Positions 25,899 through 34,982 of a DNA stretch of 64,000 nt are shown piece by piece. This stretch comes from Winogradskyella wandonensis (GTDB taxonomy: Bacteria > Bacteroidota > Bacteroidia > Flavobacteriales > Flavobacteriaceae), in NCBI RefSeq assembly GCF_004346845.1, contig NZ_SMGI01000002.1, positions 124,001-188,000 on the forward strand, written 5' to 3'. The notes under the pieces are model-generated. The model was not told the origin of the DNA. It ran no database searches and saw only the letters and a program-made list of their open reading frames with translations. Every line of letters begins with the position of its first letter. The first letter of the stretch is position 1. The position numbers and the translations under genes are program-made.

Positions 25899-28799
25899 TT
25901 ACATAGGAATTTGAAGCACAACTTCTGTTCCTAATGATTGATTGTTTGTGTCCTTTAAATCAATAATTTCAACCTCAAATCTTTTGTTTCCAGATTTATT
26001 GAGAAGATTTACTCGCTTTTGATTTGCTGACGTTGCAAACGATTTATGGTCCTTTTGCCGTTTTGCCTTAATTTTTGCTGAAGCTTCTCTACCAATTCCG
26101 TTATCTCGTATTTTGCAAATCAGTAATCCTTCTGATTCTTTCTTTACAAAAGATATTTTTAGGTTTTTATTTTCGCTTTTATGCAATAGACCATGCTTAA
26201 GAGCATTTTCAACATAAGGCTGAATAAACAACGAAGGCAAAAATATCTCATCTGTGTTTAGTTGTTTATCTACTGAAATCTCGAATTCGAAATCATCTTC
26301 GAAACGGTCCTTTTCGAGTTGTAAATAGAGATTAAGTGCATTTAACTCTTCTGAAAGTGACACTCTGTTTTTTTGGCTATGCTCTAAATACGTACGGATT
26401 AATCTACTAAAACGCACCAAATATTGCCTTGCTAGCTTTTTTTCGTTTGTAATTATATAATCTTGTATAGAGTTTAACGCATTAAAAATAAAATGCGGAT
26501 TCATCTGGCTTCTTAAATTTTCGAGCTGAGAAAACACTAAATCCTTACTTATTTTAGCCTTTTCTAATTCTATTTGTTGTTCTTTTTTTAGCCTATTGGT
26601 TTGTTTTTTAAAATACCAAATCACTAATACCACTGCAACACTAAATACCAACGCCCAAAACCACCATGTTTTATAAAATGGCAGTACAACATTAATTTTT
26701 AGAAATGCAGGTTGAGAAAAATTATTGGCAAATTTATTTTTGGCCTTTACCTTAAACGTAAAATTTCCGGCTGGTAAACTATTATATTTCACTTCTTGAG
26801 ACGCGTCATTAACCATTTTGTAGTTTTCATCAAAACCATCTAATTTGTAATAATAATCGATTGTTTTGTCAGACTGAAAACCTTTACTATGAAATGAAAT
26901 AGCAATTTCGCTCTCTGTCTGCTTCAGGGTGTAGCTGTCTTCTAAAATCGTTGGTGTTTCGTTTAATGTAACTGATGTAATTTCAACTTTTGGAATTTGT
27001 TTATCTTGAAAAACGTTGTCTTTTTGAAGTGAAAACAAACCTAAATTTGATGAAAAAACCACATGATTTTTTAATACTTCAAGTTGATTAATATTAAAAG
27101 AGTTTAATCCGTTTAACCGAGATAAAGTCTGTAATGTGTTTAAATCTGAACTATAAAATTGCAAACCTAAGTCTGTTGCAATCCAAAGGTTGCTGCCATC
27201 AGCCGCAATTTTACTGGTCGTGTTAGATGCCAAACCATTTTCGGTTTTAAGATGCTTAATAACTTTACCATCTTTAATTCCAAAAACACCTTGACTGTAA
27301 GTTGCCGCCCAAAAAATTCCATTTTTAGTTTCGGTTAAGTCAAAAGCATAAATCGGTTTGTTATTGTAATATATAGGCTGTTTGTCAAGCGAAGGATAAT
27401 CATACCTATCCAATCCGTTTACGGAACTTAATAAAATTGACTTATTTCGTTCTGAATATATCGCTTTGTAAGCTCTTTTTTTTTCTAAAACAATCTCAGA
27501 ATTTGTATTTAAAATACTAGACTCATAATTCTTTCCAATGACATAAGATGTATCAGAAATTTTATCAACTGATTTCAGGGCTGCAAAGTGCTGATAAGGG
27601 GTTTTAAAATTAGTTATTTCGTTATATAAATATGTGTTTTGGTCTGAAGCGTAAAATAGTTTTTCATCATCGTAGTGCAATTGTCTTACGACACTATTAG
27701 ATGACAAAGGATGTCTCGTTTTAATTGAAGAATTAAGAGATAGCTCCGATAACTCGCCATTAAGTTCACCAACATAAACTACAGAATCATTTTTTTTTTC
27801 TAGAGCCGTAACATCTTCAAATTTTGAAAATGAAATGATATTCTCATTAGGTACAACAAAAACACCATTATTTAAGGTAGAAAACCAAAGGTTATTATTA
27901 AAGTCTTTTACTGTGGCAGTAATGTGCTCTTCCGAAAAATAATGTTGAATTATATGAAGATTTTGATTTCGAAATACACATTTAAAAACACCTTTCGTCG
28001 TAGAAAAAAACCAATAATTGTTGTCAATAAAAATCTGATCTATATAAAAACTTGAAAATTGTTCTGGTAAATTAATGTTTGTTAAACGATTACTTTCAAA
28101 TAGAAATAACCTTTTTTTTAAATTGTACTTGTTTTGAAACAACAACACATCTGAAGTCTTGTATTTATAAAAAGATGTGAATCCTAATTTATCATCCTTT
28201 ATTTCATTTGAATATTCAGAAAAACTAAAGGTAGTGAGGCTATCAATACTTTTTCTGATTTGAAAATTTAGAGTGGAATCTAACGAAACAAAATCGTTGT
28301 TTTTATTAACGAAACCTATATATGTGCCGTAATTAAAACCAACTTTAACCTTTTTTTGCTTTGTAACTAAATCAATAAAAAAAAGATTATTCCTCGCCTT
28401 AAAAACCAAATTGTTTTTAAAAAAAATATAATCTGGTAATGCGCCACCAAGTTCATCTTTAAAGTCTAAAAACAATTGAAGTGAATCATTTTTCACCCTA
28501 AAAAACTGTCCAGCAATATTATTGCACCAAACGTTCCCATCTTTATCTAATTTCAAATTGAAAAAAGAACGTCCGCGTTTCTTAAGATTTGTATAAGCCT
28601 TAAATTCTTTTCCATCATATCTAAACAACCCTTTATTTGCAGCTAACCACATGTAGCCTTCGTTATCCTCTAAAATAGAATAAAACTCTACATCGGGCAA
28701 GCCATTTTCTTCAGTTAAATGAATGGAAACTGGCTCTTGTGCTGATATATTTAAAGCAAAAAGAAAAAGAATTGATAATAGATGTAGTGGTCTTTTCAA
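25899..28799 (-). CDS. Propeller-type sensor histidine kinase (His_kinase family)
   Basis: Membrane kinase of 966 residues: signal peptide (1-20), a large periplasmic region with two-component-regulator propeller repeats (LPDVEFYSILEDNEGYMWLA and later LWIATDLGL), and a Y_Y_Y domain (about 620-700; FKVKAKNKF). One transmembrane helix is at about 705-725. The cytoplasmic kinase has H769 in MNPHFIFNALNS and YVENALKHGL as N-box. This is the LytS/YehU-like type that pairs with LytTR regulators. The propeller architecture resembles sensors of polysaccharide fragments, though the ligand here is unknown. Operator C and a -7 box precede it. Confidence 0.93.
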   Translation of the reverse strand: MKRPLHLLSILFLFALNISAQEPVSIHLTEENGLPDVEFYSILEDNEGYMWLAANKGLFRYDGKEFKAYTNLKKRGRSFFNLKLDKDGNVWCNNIAGQFFRVKNDSLQLFLDFKDELGGALPDYIFFKNNLVFKARNNLFFIDLVTKQKKVKVGFNYGTYIGFVNKNNDFVSLDSTLNFQIRKSIDSLTTFSFSEYSNEIKDDKLGFTSFYKYKTSDVLLFQNKYNLKKRLFLFESNRLTNINLPEQFSSFYIDQIFIDNNYWFFSTTKGVFKCVFRNQNLHIIQHYFSEEHITATVKDFNNNLWFSTLNNGVFVVPNENIISFSKFEDVTALEKKNDSVVYVGELNGELSELSLNSSIKTRHPLSSNSVVRQLHYDDEKLFYASDQNTYLYNEITNFKTPYQHFAALKSVDKISDTSYVIGKNYESSILNTNSEIVLEKKRAYKAIYSERNKSILLSSVNGLDRYDYPSLDKQPIYYNNKPIYAFDLTETKNGIFWAATYSQGVFGIKDGKVIKHLKTENGLASNTTSKIAADGSNLWIATDLGLQFYSSDLNTLQTLSRLNGLNSFNINQLEVLKNHVVFSSNLGLFSLQKDNVFQDKQIPKVEITSVTLNETPTILEDSYTLKQTESEIAISFHSKGFQSDKTIDYYYKLDGFDENYKMVNDASQEVKYNSLPAGNFTFKVKAKNKFANNFSQPAFLKINVVLPFYKTWWFWALVFSVAVVLVIWYFKKQTNRLKKEQQIELEKAKISKDLVFSQLENLRSQMNPHFIFNALNSIQDYIITNEKKLARQYLVRFSRLIRTYLEHSQKNRVSLSEELNALNLYLQLEKDRFEDDFEFEISVDKQLNTDEIFLPSLFIQPYVENALKHGLLHKSENKNLKISFVKKESEGLLICKIRDNGIGREASAKIKAKRQKDHKSFATSANQKRVNLLNKSGNKRFEVEIIDLKDTNNQSLGTEVVLQIPM

Positions 28800-28816
28800 A
28801 AAAAAAAAATTGTTAT

Positions 28817-28824
28817 CAAAAATA
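28817..28824 (-). promoter_or_regulatory. -7 box of the kinase/regulator operon
   Basis: The minus strand reads TATTTTTG, 17 bases before the ATG and exactly 29 bases downstream of the first direct repeat of site C. Confidence 0.6.
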
Positions 28825-28852
28825 CAATTTATAAAATTTTGAAAATCCTTAA

Positions 28853-28886
28853 TTTTAGTAAACAGTAAGCTTTTACTTGTGAATAA
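28853..28886 (-). promoter_or_regulatory. Putative LytTR operator, site C
   Basis: Direct repeats TTTAGTAAA (28854-28862) and ACTTGTGAA (28875-28883) are spaced 21 bp. It matches site B at 24 of 34 and site A at 21 of 34 positions. It implies autoregulation of the two-component operon. Confidence 0.6.
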
Positions 28887-28899
28887 CTATATTAAAAGT

Positions 28900-29886
28900 C
28901 TATTCTGGAAATCCGTTTAAGCTCAAAGTCTGCAATTCATTTTTTTCATCTAAGTAGATAAAATAAACCTGCAACTCAAGATGCGTTTTTAAAAAAGTCT
29001 TAGTTCCTTCTACTCCAAGCGCCTGAAATGTAGTCGCATAACCATCAGCCAACATAGCGTTTGGAGCAATGACGGAAACACTTAATACATTAGTTTTTGT
29101 CGGATAGCCTGTTTTTGTATTAATAATATGCGCATATCGGTTTCCATCTTCATCTACTTTGAACTTTCTGTAAGTACCAGACGTTGCCATTCCCTTATCT
29201 TTTAGAACTAGTGTTTTAGAATAGGACTTAGAACCATCAAAATTAGGGTCTTCTATACCAACTGTCCAACCTTTTTTACTTTCTTGATTAATACCTTTTG
29301 TTCGTAAATCACCTCCGATATCTACTAAATAATCAGTGACACCTTCAGCTTCTAAAAACTCAGCAATAACATCAATCCCATATCCTTTGGCAATAGCATT
29401 AAAATCTAAATAGGTAGAGTCTTTTTTTATAAATCTATTGGGTAGCATATGCACATGGTCAAAACCAACGTATTGCATCAATCTTTTAATTGTGGCACTA
29501 TCCGTTAGAAACTTATTTTCGTCTGGTCCAAAATTCCAAGCATTAACTACATTTCCTATGGTTGGGTCAAAAACACCTTTAGATTCTTTATTAATTATTT
29601 TTGAAGCGTTAAAGACATTTTTAAAATGCTCATCGACTTGGACGTTTTCGTTTCTATTCCACTTTGAAATGTCGGAATCTGGGATGTAGGTAGAAAGCGA
29701 TTTATTTATCACAGTGAACAAACTATCAAACTGACTTTGATAATTTGTGTTTGTTTCAGAATAGTATTGAATGTTATATCCTGTACCAAAAACAGGTCCA
29801 GATAATTTTATGTTTTGAGGTTTATCTTCTTTGCAAGAAATAAGTAATGCAAGTAGAACTATTAGTTGTAGTGTTTTTTTTATCAT
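28900..29886 (-). CDS. apbE: FAD:protein FMN transferase (lipoprotein)
   Basis: Flavin transferase of 328 residues that attaches FMN covalently to threonine in proteins such as NqrB and NqrC. A lipobox LLISC puts the lipid on C18. Family motifs FDPTIGNVVNAWNFGP, LDFNAIAKGYGID, YLVDIGGDLRTKG and HIINTKTGYP are present. It lies about 4 kb from the nqr operon on the same strand. The next gene upstream (29935-30312) may be co-transcribed, with a short palindrome between them. Confidence 0.94.
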   Translation of the reverse strand: MIKKTLQLIVLLALLISCKEDKPQNIKLSGPVFGTGYNIQYYSETNTNYQSQFDSLFTVINKSLSTYIPDSDISKWNRNENVQVDEHFKNVFNASKIINKESKGVFDPTIGNVVNAWNFGPDENKFLTDSATIKRLMQYVGFDHVHMLPNRFIKKDSTYLDFNAIAKGYGIDVIAEFLEAEGVTDYLVDIGGDLRTKGINQESKKGWTVGIEDPNFDGSKSYSKTLVLKDKGMATSGTYRKFKVDEDGNRYAHIINTKTGYPTKTNVLSVSVIAPNAMLADGYATTFQALGVEGTKTFLKTHLELQVYFIYLDEKNELQTLSLNGFPE

Positions 29887-29900
29887 TTCAATAAATTAAG

Positions 29901-29926
29901 AGATGCTGAATCAAGTTCAGCATGAC
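29901..29926. repeat. Extragenic palindrome ATGCTGAA..TTCAGCAT
   Basis: ATGCTGAA (29903-29910) and TTCAGCAT (29915-29922) form an 8-bp hairpin in the spacer upstream of apbE. The start (GAGATGCTGAA) is shared with the palindrome at 33620-33656, so it looks like a member of a dispersed repeat family. Confidence 0.6.
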
Positions 29927-29934
29927 AGAAAATT

Positions 29935-30312
29935 TTAATTCAGGTTCATGTCTATGACTTGGATGCCGTTATACTCGATTAAATAATCTTCATTTAAATA
30001 AATAGGTAAATCTTCTCCATTTGGATTTCCCAGACCAACGCCCGCGTACAACACCTTAGCATTTTTATCAAAGGCATGTTGCTTAAAGGTTTCCATCCAA
30101 ACCACATCGTAATTATTAGGATTTTCTGGCAATATTACAGCTCTGACAATTACAAAAAACCATTGCCCATTTTTATCAATGCAGACAAATTGTGGGTGCT
30201 TTTTTAGTTTACTATTTATAGCAACAAACTCAAACCCTCGAGATTCTAAATCCTTCCCCACATGGTTCATGGCAAGGTTATGTAATTCTTGTTTTGTTAG
30301 TGCTTTACTCAT
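29935..30312 (-). CDS. Conserved hypothetical protein near apbE
   Basis: Protein of 125 residues without signal peptide or membrane helix; predicted mixed alpha/beta with LESRGFEFVAINSKLKKHPQFVCIDKNGQWFFVIVRAV-type strands. From memory, relatives in this order are sometimes labelled as an NQR subunit F, but it has no ferredoxin or flavin motif and I do not accept that name. It overlaps the DUF4846 gene by 8 bases and precedes apbE, so a link to NQR maturation is possible. Function is unknown. Confidence 0.7.
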   Translation of the reverse strand: MSKALTKQELHNLAMNHVGKDLESRGFEFVAINSKLKKHPQFVCIDKNGQWFFVIVRAVILPENPNNYDVVWMETFKQHAFDKNAKVLYAGVGLGNPNGEDLPIYLNEDYLIEYNGIQVIDMNLN

Positions 30313-31174
30313 CTATAAATCTCACAAACTTAGAGTTTGTAAAGGTAAAGCCTGGCACAGAAATTTCCGAATTTAATTGCAGTTTATACCAAGGTGAAAT
30401 ACTAGTATCATCTAAATTTTTAAGCAGATGAATACTTTGAGCAGGTGTATTGCCTTGAATAAGTAAAAATCGTCTTTCCCCAGCTTCATTTTCAACAATA
30501 TCAGCAATCATAATTACATGGCCTGGAAAACCACCAACAATGAGCATATCGCCAATTTTTAAGTCTTTTATAGATGTGATTTCCTTTAATTCATTATTCA
30601 AAGACATGGTGCCCGAATAGGTATAAATAAGGTTTAAGTAGTTGTAAAAATTGATTTTTGAATGATTTGAAGAAGCGGTTTTATGAAACGTAACTTTATT
30701 TCCATTAACCTTTGGTCTATAGCCTTCAGCATATTTATTCCATGAGCAATAATGTCCGCTAGTAAACTCAAAACCTATTTTACTTTTTTGATTGGTTTCC
30801 CATAGATATTCGCTGCGTAATCTAATTAATGCATCTGCACATTGCTGTAAACCATTACTTGGCACATCGATATCCAAAACGCCTAAATGACCTAACTGAT
30901 AGAAATACGGTTCGCCATCATAATTAATCACTTTAGCACCATAGTTTTTCAAATTCTGATGCCTTATATAATACTGAAATGAAGTTGAATCGTAAACAAC
31001 TCTTTTATAATTGTTAGGTACTTTTACCCTTTCTTTTATGGTGGCTCCTCCTTTGTTAAGATACGTTGGTTTTGTTATAACAGCTGCCACTGTTTGCTTT
31101 ACGGGTTGAAACTGTAATGCAAAAACAGCTATTACAAGAATTAAAAAAAGAAATACGAGTAATTTTTTCATCAT
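30305..31174 (-). CDS. DUF4846-like exported protein
   Basis: Protein of 289 residues from the ATG at 31174, which gives an N-terminal signal or anchor (KKLLVFLFLILVIAVFALQF). A single globular domain follows with YCSWNKYAEGYRP, LKIGDMLIVGGFPGHVIMIADI and LLIQGNTPAQSIHLLKN, which I associate with DUF4846. The Cys and His in these blocks resemble a papain-like (NlpC-type) hydrolase core, but that is an inference. A perfect TAnnTTTG box ends 4 bases before this ATG. An ATG at 31195 would lie upstream of that box. Confidence 0.78.
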   Translation of the reverse strand: MMKKLLVFLFLILVIAVFALQFQPVKQTVAAVITKPTYLNKGGATIKERVKVPNNYKRVVYDSTSFQYYIRHQNLKNYGAKVINYDGEPYFYQLGHLGVLDIDVPSNGLQQCADALIRLRSEYLWETNQKSKIGFEFTSGHYCSWNKYAEGYRPKVNGNKVTFHKTASSNHSKINFYNYLNLIYTYSGTMSLNNELKEITSIKDLKIGDMLIVGGFPGHVIMIADIVENEAGERRFLLIQGNTPAQSIHLLKNLDDTSISPWYKLQLNSEISVPGFTFTNSKFVRFIDE

Positions 31175-31178
31175 ATAG

Positions 31179-31186
31179 CAAACGTA
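31179..31186 (-). promoter_or_regulatory. Candidate -7 box for the DUF4846 gene
   Basis: The minus strand reads TACGTTTG, a perfect TAnnTTTG, 4 bases before the ATG at 31174. The same 4-base spacing occurs at tatA. Confidence 0.45.
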
Positions 31187-31227
31187 ATTGAACATAAATT
31201 TCGTATTAAAATTTTATATTTAATCAT

Positions 31228-32676
31228 ATGAATCACCATCCTATATCTAAACGTATTGGTTTAATTCTTGGGCCACTTCTTTTCTTAGTAATTCAATTTT
31301 CATCCATTAACTTTATTTCCGAGGCGGCTGATACTGTTATTGCAATAGCATTATGGATGGTAATTTGGTGGATTACAGAAGCAGTTTCTATTTCCGTCAC
31401 GGCATTATTACCGTTATTGCTTTTTCCGTTATTTAAGATTATGCCAATAGCAGATGTCGGCGCTAATTATGGAAGCCCTATTGTATTTTTATTTTTTGGT
31501 GGTTTTGTACTAGCTCTTGCTTTAGAGAAGGTGAATCTTCATAAGCGTATAGCTCTAACGATTATAAAACTTACAGGAACTTCGCCCAATCGTGTTATTC
31601 TAGGATTTATGATTGCAACTGCTTTTATGAGTATGTGGATAAGCAACACAGCAAGTACTGTTGTAATGCTGCCCATTGCCATGTCTGTTATTAATCTTTT
31701 AATAAACGATGAGGATGGTTTTACAAAAGCTGATAAAAATTTTGCACTAAGCGTCATGCTTGGTATCGCGTTTTCTGCAAATGCCGGAGGAATAGCTACA
31801 GTGATTGGCACACCACCAAACTCAGTATTAATTGGACTTTTAGAGAATGAGTATAACACACAAGTATCTTTTGTGAAATGGATGTCTTTTGGTTTACCAT
31901 TTTCAATCAGCCTTATTACAATCGTATATTTGATACTAGTTAAGCTATTATTCCCGAATAAAGGACTTGTTTTTGGAGCTTCTGCTTCTGTTGTTTCAAA
32001 TGAATTAAAAACGCTTGGTAAGTTATCTTCAAAAGAAAAGCATGTGCTTTTTGTTTTCTCGGTTATTGTAGCGCTTTGGATATTCCGAAGTGTAATCAAT
32101 TCCATTTTACCAAGTCTAGGCCTTAGTGATACAATGATTAGTATTTTTGGTGCAATTGCATTATTCGCTGTTCCGCATAATCTAAAAAAAGGCGATTTTA
32201 TTTTACACTGGAATGATACTCAAAAATTAGCTTGGGGTATATTAATATTGTTTGGTGGAGGCTTAGCATTAGCAAAAGGCATGTCTGCAAGTGGTATTGT
32301 AGATGTAGTTGCACAAACCATATCTGAGGCTAAAGTTGGAATCCTGGTCACAGCTTCTTTACTAATATTACTTATGCTATTTATGACAGAACTAATGAGT
32401 AATGTAGCACTTACAGCAGTTCTAGCACCAGTTGTTGCTGGTATTGCGTTAGGATTAGACATACCTATACTACATCTTCTAATCCCAGTTACTATTGCTA
32501 GTAGCTGTGCCTTTATGTTACCAATGGCCACGCCACCCAACGCCATCGTATTTGCAAGCGGATTTATAAAAGTTAATCAAATGGCAAAGGCTGGCATTAT
32601 TTTAAATTTCATTTCTGTAGTTTTATTAATCCTTATGTTTCAATACATAATGCCAATGGTTTTTTTAGCTAACTAA
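31228..32676 (+). CDS. SLC13/DASS-family Na+-coupled anion symporter
   Basis: Polytopic membrane protein of 482 residues with about 11-12 helices. The family SNT motifs are present: MWISNTASTVVMLPIA in the first half and TELMSNVALTAVLAPVVA in the second, followed by MLPMATPPNAIVFASG. Members import di- and tricarboxylates or sulfate with Na+. Succinate, fumarate or malate is the likeliest substrate class here, but specificity cannot be read from sequence. Na+ coupling fits the Na+ gradient made by the nearby NQR pump. Confidence 0.92.
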   Translation: MNHHPISKRIGLILGPLLFLVIQFSSINFISEAADTVIAIALWMVIWWITEAVSISVTALLPLLLFPLFKIMPIADVGANYGSPIVFLFFGGFVLALALEKVNLHKRIALTIIKLTGTSPNRVILGFMIATAFMSMWISNTASTVVMLPIAMSVINLLINDEDGFTKADKNFALSVMLGIAFSANAGGIATVIGTPPNSVLIGLLENEYNTQVSFVKWMSFGLPFSISLITIVYLILVKLLFPNKGLVFGASASVVSNELKTLGKLSSKEKHVLFVFSVIVALWIFRSVINSILPSLGLSDTMISIFGAIALFAVPHNLKKGDFILHWNDTQKLAWGILILFGGGLALAKGMSASGIVDVVAQTISEAKVGILVTASLLILLMLFMTELMSNVALTAVLAPVVAGIALGLDIPILHLLIPVTIASSCAFMLPMATPPNAIVFASGFIKVNQMAKAGIILNFISVVLLILMFQYIMPMVFLAN

Positions 32677-32686
32677 AAAGAATATT

Positions 32687-33058
32687 ATGCGCTTATCCAG
32701 ATATATAGTACCTATACTCTTAATTATTCTTTTTAACTGTAACGATAAACCTCAATTGCCAGACCCTTTAGAAGCTGGTTGGAAAAATAAGAACGTTTGC
32801 GAAGTATTAGAAGAAAACAAAGCCTTAAGGGTTTTAAAATGTACATTTCCACCTAATATTGGCCATGAATTACACTACCATAATCCACATGTAGGTTATA
32901 CCATTAGCGGAAGTAAATTTAGAATAAAGGACGCCACAGGCGTACGAGAAGTAAATGTACCTACTGGGTATTCTTTTTCAAACGACAAAAAAACCTCCCA
33001 TGAAGTTTTGAATGTAGGCGATAGCACAGCAGTTTTTCTAATTATGGAATACAGATAA
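32687..33058 (+). CDS. Cupin-domain lipoprotein
   Basis: Protein of 123 residues with a lipoprotein signal (Cys18 in IILFNCND). A small cupin barrel follows, with GHELHYHNPHVGYTISGSKF supplying the histidine cluster of a metal site and SFSNDKKTSHEVLNVGDST the second cupin motif. It is anchored on the periplasmic or outer membrane face. Its substrate is unknown. It is 10 bases after the transporter gene and probably co-transcribed. Confidence 0.82.
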   Translation: MRLSRYIVPILLIILFNCNDKPQLPDPLEAGWKNKNVCEVLEENKALRVLKCTFPPNIGHELHYHNPHVGYTISGSKFRIKDATGVREVNVPTGYSFSNDKKTSHEVLNVGDSTAVFLIMEYR

Positions 33059-33107
33059 AATATTTTTTAAGTTTTTTGTATCTTAATACTCCGAAAAAGA
33101 AAAATCT

Positions 33108-33560
33108 ATGAAAACTTCAAATCGTTTTGAAGCTGCTATACAAAAACTGTATATAGCGTTTCACAATAACACATTAAATCCAGAGTGTTGCAAACAGTGT
33201 GCTGTAGGAAATATTCTTAACAACACAGAAAGTTGGAAATATTTATCTGATAATCATGGCTCTACTCAGTTAAATTATATAGGAAAATTTCATCAAAATT
33301 TAGGTCGCCGATTTAACGGTTATACACCGTTAGAATTACTTACCATAGAGTCTATATTTCTAAAGGCATGCGGATATAAATTACCGCTACACCATAAAAA
33401 TGGAAGACCTGATAACATTACAGATAAGGATGTGCTATTTAAAGCGCTTTCTGCCGTAATATCGCATTTATGCAGATTAGAAGGTATTACCAATATTATG
33501 GATTACTCAAAGCTCTTTGAATACGAAAATGATAAACCTAAGTATGAGTTGGCTTTTTAA
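33108..33560 (+). CDS. Conserved hypothetical protein with CCxxC motif
   Basis: Cytoplasmic-looking protein of 150 residues. NPECCKQCAVGNIL near residues 25-38 holds three clustered cysteines that could bind a metal. The C-terminal half is helical with LELLTIESIFLKACGY and LFKALSAVISHLCRLEG. I do not recognise a function. It converges with nqrF, from which it is separated by a terminator and a palindrome. A TATCTTAA sequence about 38 bases before the ATG might be its promoter. Confidence 0.72.
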   Translation: MKTSNRFEAAIQKLYIAFHNNTLNPECCKQCAVGNILNNTESWKYLSDNHGSTQLNYIGKFHQNLGRRFNGYTPLELLTIESIFLKACGYKLPLHHKNGRPDNITDKDVLFKALSAVISHLCRLEGITNIMDYSKLFEYENDKPKYELAF

Positions 33561-33580
33561 AACTTAAAACATCTTAAAAT

Positions 33581-33609
33581 AAAAAACCAACGCAAAAGCG
33601 TTGGTTTTT
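33581..33609. terminator. Bidirectional terminator between the CCxxC gene and nqrF
   Basis: An 11-bp perfect stem, AAAAACCAACG (33582-33592) with CGTTGGTTTTT (33599-33609), has a 6-base loop and T runs on both strands. Confidence 0.88.
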
Positions 33610-33619
33610 GTTTTATAAT

Positions 33620-33656
33620 GAGATGCTGAAACTCCCGAAGCTTCGGGAGAGCATCA
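33620..33656. repeat. Extragenic palindrome with perfect 18-bp core
   Basis: The core CTCCCGAAGCTTCGGGAG (33632-33649) is a perfect palindrome. It is enclosed by GATGCT (33622-33627) and AGCATC (33650-33655). It lies just after the nqrF stop on the minus strand. Confidence 0.7.
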
Positions 33657-33669
33657 TAACCTTCAAAAT

Positions 33670-34980
33670 TTAACCTCCAAAATCATCAAATCTAATATGC
33701 TCATCTGGGATACCAAAATCTTCTCCCATTTTCTGAACAGCTTGATTCATTAATGGTGGTCCACAGAAGTATAATTCGATATCTTCTGGTGCATCATGAT
33801 GATTTAGGTAGTTATCAATCACACAATTATGAATAAACCCTACAAAACCATCACCTTCTTCGTCATTAATATCTTTCTTTACTTTCCAGTTATCCTCTTC
33901 TAATGGCTCAGATAAAGCCATGTAAAATTTAAAGTTTGGAAAATCTTTTTCTAGTTCTCTAAAGTGTTCTATGTAGAACAACTCTCTCTTAGAACGTCCT
34001 CCATACCAATACGTTACTTTACGACCAGTTTTTAATGTTTTAAATAAGTGATATAAGTGTGAACGCATTGGTGCCATACCTGCACCACCACCAACGTACA
34101 GCATTTCACTCTCTGACTCGTTAATAAAGAATTCTCCGTATGGTCCAGAAATTGTCACCTTATCTCCTGGTTTTTGAGCGAAAATATAAGATGATGCTAT
34201 ACCAGGATTTACATCCATCCATTGGTTTTTAGCTCTATCCCATGGTGGCGTAGCAATACGCACGTTAAGCATTATCTCGCGCCCTTCTGCAGGATAAGAA
34301 GCCATAGAATATGCACGCTCTACAGTTTCTGTATTCTTCATAACTAAAGGCCAAAGACCAAATTTATCCCATTCTGCTTGAAACTTATCAGGCGTCTCAT
34401 GCTCTTCTGGATGCGCCGTAATATCGATATCAGAATATTTAATTTCGCATGGTGGAATTTCAATTTGAATATATCCGCCAGCTTTATAATTCATATCTTC
34501 TGGTATCTCTACAACAAACTCCTTAATAAAAGACGCTACGTTATAATTACGCACTACAGTAGCTTCCCACTTTTTTATTCCAAATACCTCTTCTGGAATT
34601 GTTATTTCCATATCCTGCTTTACCTTTACTTGGCAAGCCAAACGTGCACCATGCTGTAATTCTTTACGTGAAAAGTGCGGTGTTTCCGTAGGTAACGCTT
34701 CTCCACCACCAGATAAAACATGACACTCACACTGAATACAAGTTCCACCACCACCACATGCAGATGGTAAAAAGACTTTATTATTACCTAAAGTGGAAAG
34801 AAGTGTGCCTCCTGATGCGACTTCAATTTCTTTTTCTCCGTTAATGGTTATCTTTACTGGTCCTGAAGGCGATAATTTTTGTTTTACAACTAAAAGTAAG
34901 CTTACTAACACCAATGTTATTAGTAAAAATGCTGCTACTGTAGCTATTACTGTTCCTGTTGTTCCTGCTGCTAAAATCAT
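33670..34980 (-). CDS. nqrF: Na+-translocating NADH:quinone reductase subunit F
   Basis: NADH-oxidising subunit of 436 residues. It has one N-terminal membrane helix (about 8-32) and a [2Fe-2S] ferredoxin domain with C75, C81, C84 and C116. A ferredoxin-reductase-like FAD domain (RAYSMASYP) and an NADH-binding domain ([29 protein letters not shown]) follow. The C-terminus is the expected IRFDDFGG. It is the last gene of the nqr operon and passes electrons from NADH to the other subunits. Confidence 0.97.
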   Translation of the reverse strand: MILAAGTTGTVIATVAAFLLITLVLVSLLLVVKQKLSPSGPVKITINGEKEIEVASGGTLLSTLGNNKVFLPSACGGGGTCIQCECHVLSGGGEALPTETPHFSRKELQHGARLACQVKVKQDMEITIPEEVFGIKKWEATVVRNYNVASFIKEFVVEIPEDMNYKAGGYIQIEIPPCEIKYSDIDITAHPEEHETPDKFQAEWDKFGLWPLVMKNTETVERAYSMASYPAEGREIMLNVRIATPPWDRAKNQWMDVNPGIASSYIFAQKPGDKVTISGPYGEFFINESESEMLYVGGGAGMAPMRSHLYHLFKTLKTGRKVTYWYGGRSKRELFYIEHFRELEKDFPNFKFYMALSEPLEEDNWKVKKDINDEEGDGFVGFIHNCVIDNYLNHHDAPEDIELYFCGPPLMNQAVQKMGEDFGIPDEHIRFDDFGG

Positions 34981-34982
34981 AC

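Noticed and set aside
28800..28809. Adenine run before the kinase gene as a phase-variable promoter tract
   Set aside because: It lies between the -7 box and the ATG, in the leader only, and one observation cannot show length variation.
31539..32105. Long open frame on the minus strand (188 residues)
   Set aside because: It lies fully inside the transporter gene on the opposite strand, has no recognisable domain and reflects the codon bias of that gene.
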